Positions 6,822 to 11,754 of a DNA stretch of 11,754 nt are shown in pieces; position 1 is the stretch's first letter; each line of letters begins with the position of its first letter. A program made the translations under genes and the position numbers. This stretch comes from Clostridiales bacterium UBA6330 (GTDB lineage: Bacteria; Bacillota; Clostridia; Oscillospirales; CAG-272). The notes under the pieces were generated by a model. It had not been told where the DNA came from and did not search any database. It worked only from the letters and a program-made list of their open reading frames with translations. The stretch spans positions 1 through 11,754 of the forward strand of contig DJSQ01000195.1 in NCBI GenBank assembly GCA_002438075.1, in the 5' to 3' direction.

Positions 6822-8665
6822 ATCGAAAAAAACGAATTGCAGTTGCGGCACTGATTCCGCTGCTTCTGTTTTGCTTTCTCTATCTTGTCGGCTTGCTGAG
6901 TCAGGCTGTAACGGCTTACCGTACATGGCTTGCGGGAAACGGCTTGGTCGGTGGAGCCATGATTCGCGCACCGGATTTCAACCCCGCGCACTGCCTGCCG
7001 TTTGCCTTTCGGAAGACCGGAGTCGGAATTGCATTCCTGCTTCTGCTGATTGGCGGGGTCCTTGCGCTCCTTGTCCGGAAATCGGGACGGTTTGCACGGC
7101 ATGATGCGGATCCGCGCGGATTTTCCGTCAGCCGGCAGGGGACCTACGGGACCGCCGCATGGATGGACGAGCGGGAATGCCGTTCGGTGCTGAAATGCTC
7201 GGAGATCGGGGCGGCGGAGGGCATGCTGCTCGGACTGTACGGAAAACAGGCGGTCAGCATCCCGTTTCAAACGGGACTGAACCGACATATTGCGGTGTTT
7301 GGTGCATCGGGAACCGGAAAGTCGCGGGCGGTGATTCGGAATGCCCTCCTGCAGGCATTGAAAAACGGAGAATCGGTTGTGGTAACCGACCCGAAAGCCG
7401 ACCTGTACGCGGACATGGCAGAGGCTTATCGGGAGAGCGGGTACGAGGTTCGGGTGTTCAACCTGATCGATCCGGAACACAGCGATTCCTGGAACTGTAT
7501 GTCCGACCTGCGCGGGGACACGCTCATGGCGCAGGTGCTGACCAATATCATCATCGGAAATACCGGCTCCGCAAAGGGCGATCACTTCTGGGACAACGGG
7601 GAGGGGAATCTCCTCAAGGCGCTGATGCTTTATGTCGATCAGGACCCGGCGCGCAGGCAGGCGGAAAAGAATCTGCCCGCTGTGTACCGTCTTCTGACAC
7701 AGAACGGAGAGCGGCAGCTGCATCTGCTGTTTGAACGGCTTCCGCCGGAGCATCCGGCAAGAGCGCCGTACAGCCTGTTTGCGCAGGCGGGAGATACGGT
7801 CCGCTCCGGAATCATTCTGGGGCTCGGCACCCGATTGCAGATTTTGCAGAATCCGGCGGTTCGGCGGATTACCGAGCGGTCGGATATGGACCTGACCGCA
7901 CCGGGAAAACGGAAATGTGCATACTTCATCATTCTGAGCGATCAGGACGCGACGATGGCGTTCCTGTCCTCACTCTTTTTCTCGGTACTGTTTATCCGTC
8001 TGACCCGCTTTGCGGACAGCTGTCCGGAACTGCGCTGTCCGGTTCCCGTGAACTTGATTCTGGATGAGTTCAATAACATCGGCAGACTGGGCGGCGCGTC
8101 GGACGGCTCGGATTTTGCACGATCCCTCAGCGTGGTCCGCTCGCGGGATATCCGTGTGATGCTGGCGGTTCAGAGTCTCGGTCAGCTTCAGAACCGCTAT
8201 CCCGACAACCTGTGGGCAGAGATTCTCGGCAACTGCGACATACAGCTGATGCTTGGATGCACGGATGCCGTCAGTGCGCAGTATTTTTCGGAACGGAGTG
8301 GGGAAATGTCGGTCCGTGTGGATAGCACGATGACGGTCCGCCGAACCCTTGCGCCGGTTCAGATGATCCCGCAATACCGAAAAAGTGAAGGGGAGGGAAA
8401 GCGCAGACTGCTGACACCGGATGAAGTGCTGCGCCTGCCGCCCCGAAAGCTGCTGTGCGTCATCCGCGGGCAGAATCTGTTGCTGCTCGAGAAGCTGGAC
8501 TATACCAAGCACCCGCTCGCCGCCCGCCTGCGGCGGGTATCGGTGCATGACTATGCCCCGCATTCGGAGACGGAGCAAGCGGAGGCAGAGACCGAAAAAA
8601 CAACCTCGGAAAAGACACAAACCGGAACACTCTATGCTTCGGCGAAGCCGCCGGAGTCATTCTGA
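6818..8665 (+). CDS. virD4: VirD4/TraG-type coupling protein
   Basis: The 615-residue ATPase recruits the relaxase-DNA complex and passes it to the secretion channel at the membrane. Two transmembrane segments lie at about 7-30 and 68-86. A YGTAAWM element (110-116) is typical of this family. The ATPase has Walker A GASGTGKS (162-169), VTDPKADLY (189-197), GDHFWDN (254-260), AGDTVRSGI (324-332), Walker B LILDEFNNIG (413-422) and AVQSLGQLQ (450-458) in the TraM-recognition domain. The C terminus is a Glu/Thr/Lys-rich tail, about 583-610, which may bind partners. CTG 6818 is chosen as the start: it follows a strong ribosome binding site, forms a CTGA overlap with the preceding stop, and gives a short basic N terminus (NRKKR) before the first membrane helix. 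In-frame TTG 6701 or GTG 6734 would add a long non-family extension within the upstream gene. An A7 tract (6826-6832) lies at codons 3-5. Confidence 0.95.
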   Translation: MNRKKRIAVAALIPLLLFCFLYLVGLLSQAVTAYRTWLAGNGLVGGAMIRAPDFNPAHCLPFAFRKTGVGIAFLLLLIGGVLALLVRKSGRFARHDADPRGFSVSRQGTYGTAAWMDERECRSVLKCSEIGAAEGMLLGLYGKQAVSIPFQTGLNRHIAVFGASGTGKSRAVIRNALLQALKNGESVVVTDPKADLYADMAEAYRESGYEVRVFNLIDPEHSDSWNCMSDLRGDTLMAQVLTNIIIGNTGSAKGDHFWDNGEGNLLKALMLYVDQDPARRQAEKNLPAVYRLLTQNGERQLHLLFERLPPEHPARAPYSLFAQAGDTVRSGIILGLGTRLQILQNPAVRRITERSDMDLTAPGKRKCAYFIILSDQDATMAFLSSLFFSVLFIRLTRFADSCPELRCPVPVNLILDEFNNIGRLGGASDGSDFARSLSVVRSRDIRVMLAVQSLGQLQNRYPDNLWAEILGNCDIQLMLGCTDAVSAQYFSERSGEMSVRVDSTMTVRRTLAPVQMIPQYRKSEGEGKRRLLTPDEVLRLPPRKLLCVIRGQNLLLLEKLDYTKHPLAARLRRVSVHDYAPHSETEQAEAETEKTTSEKTQTGTLYASAKPPESF

Positions 8666-8683
8666 ATTTGATTTGGAGGAAAA

Positions 8684-9853
8684 ATGATGGAACAGGAAGA
8701 AAGAACCTTGGAAGAATTGTCCCAGACCGGAACGGAATCGGAGACACCGACGCAAATGCCGGAAGACTGCACGCAAGTCTGTCAGACGGAAACGGAATTA
8801 CGGGATTCTGCGAAAAATCCGATGCCGCAGGATGCCGCCGCGCCGAAGAGAAGGGGAATACGGAAAAAGAAAGCAGCGGATGCAGATCAGTCTGGAGAGA
8901 ATCTATCTCCCGTGGAAGACGCGCCGACGGTATCCGTGCGGAAGACGCGCGCGGATAGCCGCATGGCTTCGGTCGTTTCCATTGATCGGGAGCGCACGGT
9001 GGAGACCGATGCGGACCGTGCCAGGAACGATCTGCTGGATTTGCTGGAATCACAGAAAACAGGGCGCATCCTGTCGGGAACGGTTCAGGGCGTTGAGGAG
9101 CGCGGCGACGGGAATGCGCTTGCAGTCCTTTATCACGGAGCCTTTAAGGTGCTGTTGCCCGCAGAGGAGACCGTGAACCCGCCGGAGGATTTTCGGGACC
9201 GCTCGCATGAGGAGGTCTTTCGCTATCTTCTGACCAAACGGCTTGGCGCGGAGGTGGATTATATCGTCAAGGGAATCGACGCGGAAGCGGGTCTTGCAGT
9301 GGGCAGTCGGTTGGAGGCAATGCGGGCAAAGCGGAAGCAGTATTATTTCGGGACCGATCGGGAGGGAAAGCCCTTGCTGGATGCGGGCACCTGCGCGGAA
9401 GCGCGCGTGGTCTCGGTTATCCGCGCAGGCATCTTTGTCGATCTGTTCGGCTTGGAGGTCTACATCCCGCTGCGGGAGCTCAGCTACCAGCGCCTGATGG
9501 ATGCCGCAGGGCGCTTTCAGCCGGGACAGCGGATTTTGGTTCGCCTGTTGGAGGTGGACCGCACCGATTCGGAGCGGCTTCGTGTCACGGCATCGGTCAA
9601 ACAGGCGTCGGACAATCCGTATGAAAAGGCGATGTCGCGGTATACGGTCGGGAACCGGTATGTGGGGAGCGTCAGCCTGGTGGATACCCATGGCGTTTTT
9701 GTGGCGCTGGATGGCGGGATTGACTGTCTTTGCGCCTACACGAAGCGCGGCAGACCGCCGAGAGGCGCACGGGTCACGGTCCGGATTCTCGGCATGGATC
9801 GGGAGACCAATCGAATTTGGGGCGCAATCACACACGCGGCGCTCCCGCGATGA
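8684..9853 (+). CDS. S1-repeat RNA-binding-type protein of the ICE
   Basis: The protein has 389 residues. GGAGG (8675-8679) precedes two in-frame ATGs; 8684 is given, while 8687 has slightly better spacing, and the difference is one residue. Residues 1-115 are highly charged and low in hydrophobics, probably disordered, with a basic patch KRRGIRKKK (55-63). Three S1/OB-like segments follow. The first is about 127-210 (GRILSGTVQGVEE, then a GAFKVLLP strand) and looks divergent. The second is about 235-305 (CAEARVVSVIRAGIFVDLFG and VYIPLREL). The third is about 320-385 (RYVGSVSLVDTHGVFVALDG). S1 folds bind single-stranded RNA or DNA, so the protein probably handles nucleic acid in the cytoplasm. 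Proteins of this layout next to VirD4 occur in Clostridia ICEs, but their role is not known to me. An 18-base spacer separates it from virD4, and its TGA overlaps an ATG at 9850. Confidence 0.85.
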   Translation: MMEQEERTLEELSQTGTESETPTQMPEDCTQVCQTETELRDSAKNPMPQDAAAPKRRGIRKKKAADADQSGENLSPVEDAPTVSVRKTRADSRMASVVSIDRERTVETDADRARNDLLDLLESQKTGRILSGTVQGVEERGDGNALAVLYHGAFKVLLPAEETVNPPEDFRDRSHEEVFRYLLTKRLGAEVDYIVKGIDAEAGLAVGSRLEAMRAKRKQYYFGTDREGKPLLDAGTCAEARVVSVIRAGIFVDLFGLEVYIPLRELSYQRLMDAAGRFQPGQRILVRLLEVDRTDSERLRVTASVKQASDNPYEKAMSRYTVGNRYVGSVSLVDTHGVFVALDGGIDCLCAYTKRGRPPRGARVTVRILGMDRETNRIWGAITHAALPR

Positions 9854-9859
9854 GGGAGG
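9854..9859 (+). promoter_or_regulatory. Ribosome binding site favouring GTG 9865 over ATG 9850
   Basis: GGGAGG ends five bases before GTG 9865. ATG 9850, which overlaps the previous stop, has no ribosome binding site in front of it and would give an acidic N terminus (REEDVE). That is unusual for a signal peptide, so the site supports the GTG start. Confidence 0.55.
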
Positions 9860-9864
9860 AAGAT

Positions 9865-11739
9865 GTGGAAGGCTTGAAGCGGCTCGGTATTCCGACCATT
9901 CTGATTCTGCTCTGCCTGACGGTTTTACCGATTTCGGCGGACTGTGCGTTCCCGACTGCGGCTCTGCTTGCCGATGGAGAACCGATTGGGCGGGACAGTT
10001 ATACCAACGCAGCCTGTATCAGCTTTATCAGCGACGGGACCTGCTATGTCCGAATGCCGGAATCCGAGGCGTTTGTCCCGTATCTTTCCGGAACCGAGTT
10101 GTTCCGCGTCGGGCGGTATGAATTCTACGGGGTCAGCGAAAGCGGCACCAAAACCGGCGTGTATGCGGTTGTGATTGACCGAACGCCGAAGTCGGTGGAC
10201 CTTCTCGGTGTTACAGACGGCGTTGCCGAAGGGGATGTTACGGTCCGCTGGGAAAACGGCGACGCGGAACGGTGCGCCCCGATCAAATCGGTTACGGTGA
10301 ACGGGAGACTGTGCGGAAACGGAACGGTTCTCCGGACCTTGGACGGCGGAAGCTATGCGGTCTCCTGCATGGACGGCGCGGGAAACGTGTGGTCGGCAAG
10401 CTTTGAAGCGAGAAGACCGGGGCAGCTTGGGGAGACCGCTCCAGCTCGGTTCTACGAAACCTTTGACCGCTCCGGAACCGTTCTCTCCTTTTCCGGATGG
10501 GACGCGGCGCTTGCATTTGCAAAGGAGCGAGAGCGGGCGCTTGTGCGGGATGCGGTTTGGCACGGCGGTGCTTGGGATGCGGGCTTGCCGATGGATGCTC
10601 CGGACGCAGAGAACGCAACGCCGGGGCGGTATTGGGTCTATCGGAAAAGCGATGAACCGGAAGAATTGGCGGCGTATTTTACCGAAGCACGACTGGAGGC
10701 TGTGATTCTGGAATATGCGCAATCAACGGTGCAATCCTTTTGGTATTTCGAGAAGACACCTGAACCGCCGGCATCGGGCGAAGTGTTGTCCGCATTTCCG
10801 AGCGGGCAGGAGTTGATTTGTACGGCGTTTGATGTGGCGGCGGATTATGGGCTTCGGATAGACGGACGGCAGACCTCCGAACGCCCGATTACAAAGGAGG
10901 GCACGCACCTGATAACGGTTTTGGATGCATGGGAAAACAGCAGGGACGTGACAGTCCATCTTGTCCGGCAGGTGCCGACCCTGCAATATCGGTTGGCGGG
11001 CGGGGAACTCCATCCCGCAACCGACCGTCCGGTATATCGGTTTGCCGGAGTCGTCTTTCTATCCGTCTCCGATGCTGTCGACGCATTTGCCGCACTTGAG
11101 GTGTTCGATGCGTCCGGAAAACGGATCGGCGTTTACGGCATGGACGAGACCTGTGAACTGTCGGAAAGCGGCTCCTATACCGTATATACCGTCAACCATT
11201 ACGGACGGTCCGAGCCGATTGCAATCGAGGTATCCGTTCAACCGCCGAGGATTGGCTTTGACAGTGCCGATGCTCTGGAGATCCGGATAACGGAAAGTCC
11301 GGATGCATCGCCGAATCGGGTGGAGATTGCAATTTCACAGGATGCAGGAGAACATTGGACGGTGCTGGGGCGGGATGCGGCCGGGAAAGTGGTTTCCGCA
11401 TCGGCGGGCGCTTATCGGTTTCTGCAAAACGGGCTTTACCGCGTCCGCGTTTGGGATAAATACCGCACCGGAACCGACGCAGTGGAGGAACTGTTTTCCT
11501 ATCGGAAGGTCGTTCGCTGTGACGTTCCGGTATGTGACGGAGGCTTTGTCAATGATCTGACTATAACGGCTGAAGAACCGGTTACGGTTCTGCTTCTGCG
11601 TGACGGGCAGACGGTTGCATATCAGGTGGGAGACATGATCTCCCTTCCGGGAGAATATGAACTGACGGTGACCGATGCAATCGGGAATCAACTGCACCGC
11701 CGCTTTACGGTTGTTCCGAGATTGTGCGGTGCTTTCTGA
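9865..11739 (+). CDS. Large exported protein with repeated Ig-like strands
   Basis: With GTG 9865 the protein has 624 residues; with ATG 9850 it has 629. The first 25 residues form a signal peptide: n-region MEGLKR, hydrophobic core LGIPTILILLCLTVLP, and ISA as the likely cleavage site before DCAFP. The lipobox pattern is not met at that Cys. The mature part is beta-rich. A 'Gly-x-Tyr/His-x-Val-x-x-x-Asp/Asn' strand-turn recurs six times, at about 83-94, 162-174, 346-358, 436-449, 523-535 and 596-608; examples are GSYAVSCMDGAGN and GEYELTVTDAIGN. This suggests a string of degenerate Ig-like modules. Between the second and third lies a different, helical segment (about 205-300) with GRYWVYRKSDEPEEL. 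Eleven Cys residues are spread over the mature chain. No sortase motif or C-terminal membrane helix is present. It is probably secreted or held by another surface protein, and a role in mating contact is inference. Confidence 0.82.
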   Translation: MEGLKRLGIPTILILLCLTVLPISADCAFPTAALLADGEPIGRDSYTNAACISFISDGTCYVRMPESEAFVPYLSGTELFRVGRYEFYGVSESGTKTGVYAVVIDRTPKSVDLLGVTDGVAEGDVTVRWENGDAERCAPIKSVTVNGRLCGNGTVLRTLDGGSYAVSCMDGAGNVWSASFEARRPGQLGETAPARFYETFDRSGTVLSFSGWDAALAFAKERERALVRDAVWHGGAWDAGLPMDAPDAENATPGRYWVYRKSDEPEELAAYFTEARLEAVILEYAQSTVQSFWYFEKTPEPPASGEVLSAFPSGQELICTAFDVAADYGLRIDGRQTSERPITKEGTHLITVLDAWENSRDVTVHLVRQVPTLQYRLAGGELHPATDRPVYRFAGVVFLSVSDAVDAFAALEVFDASGKRIGVYGMDETCELSESGSYTVYTVNHYGRSEPIAIEVSVQPPRIGFDSADALEIRITESPDASPNRVEIAISQDAGEHWTVLGRDAAGKVVSASAGAYRFLQNGLYRVRVWDKYRTGTDAVEELFSYRKVVRCDVPVCDGGFVNDLTITAEEPVTVLLLRDGQTVAYQVGDMISLPGEYELTVTDAIGNQLHRRFTVVPRLCGAF

Positions 11740-11754
11740 TATGCACCCCAAAAG

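Noticed and set aside
6713..7753. Minus-strand open frame of 346 codons opposite virD4
   Set aside because: It is antisense to the Walker A region and membrane segments of VirD4. Composition is biased and no family pattern is visible.
11741..11754. ATG right after the last stop, perhaps the next gene
   Set aside because: Only four codons are visible before the window ends and no ribosome binding site precedes them, so it cannot be supported.
1..11754. tRNA, rRNA, CRISPR array, insertion sequence, att site or origin of transfer
   Set aside because: No cloverleaf, regularly spaced repeat, transposase frame, terminal inverted repeat or relaxase-adjacent nick-site pattern was seen; nearly the whole window is protein-coding.

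Overview
The window is a dense, single-strand stretch of a Gram-positive conjugative element, most likely an integrative and conjugative element (ICE) of a gut-type Clostridia/Oscillospiraceae host. The grounds are: strong AGGAGG-type ribosome binding sites; a moderately high G+C content; a PrgI-family protein directly before a VirB4 ATPase; a VirD4 coupling protein; and several small accessory families (DUF5697-like, DUF6100-like, replication-relaxation-like, S1-repeat and CARDB proteins) that I associate with Firmicutes ICEs. Those family names come from memory of sequence patterns, not from a search. No relaxase, integrase, att site, VirB6 homologue or cargo gene is visible, so this is an interior segment of the transfer module.

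Layout, all on the + strand: (1) 1-1107, the C-terminal part of a CARDB-repeat exported protein, cut by the window edge; (2) 1104-1835, a single-pass membrane protein that looks like the anchor and linker of the transfer cell-wall hydrolase without the hydrolase; (3) 1816-2109, a PrgI/VirB3-like membrane protein; (4) 2106-4442, the VirB4 ATPase; (5) 4426-4959, a winged-helix DUF5697-like protein; (6) 4943-5587, a DUF6100-like protein whose C-terminal half carries a RusA-like acidic signature; (7) 5588-5711, the only sizeable intergenic gap, AT-rich, with a candidate promoter, two direct repeats and a possible 32-codon leader ORF; (8) 5712-6821, a replication-relaxation-like protein; (9) 6818-8665, the VirD4 coupling protein, apparently started at a CTG codon; (10) 8684-9853, a protein with three S1-type segments; (11) 9865-11739, a large exported protein built from repeated Ig-like strands.

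How they may work together: PrgI-like protein, VirB4 and the membrane protein would form the inner channel and energy module of a type IV secretion system. VirD4 would bring the relaxosome to it, and the winged-helix, RusA-like and S1 proteins are plausible nucleic-acid-handling accessories. The two Ig-like exported proteins at either end could act at the cell surface in mating contact. Nearly every junction is a 4-20 nt overlap, so the genes are probably co-transcribed and translationally coupled. The 5588-5711 gap is the one place where separate control of the second half looks likely.

The most interesting leads are the CTG start of virD4 in a CTGA overlap, the RusA-like motif in the DUF6100-like protein, the repeat/promoter/leader arrangement at 5587-5715, and the hydrolase-less anchor protein.
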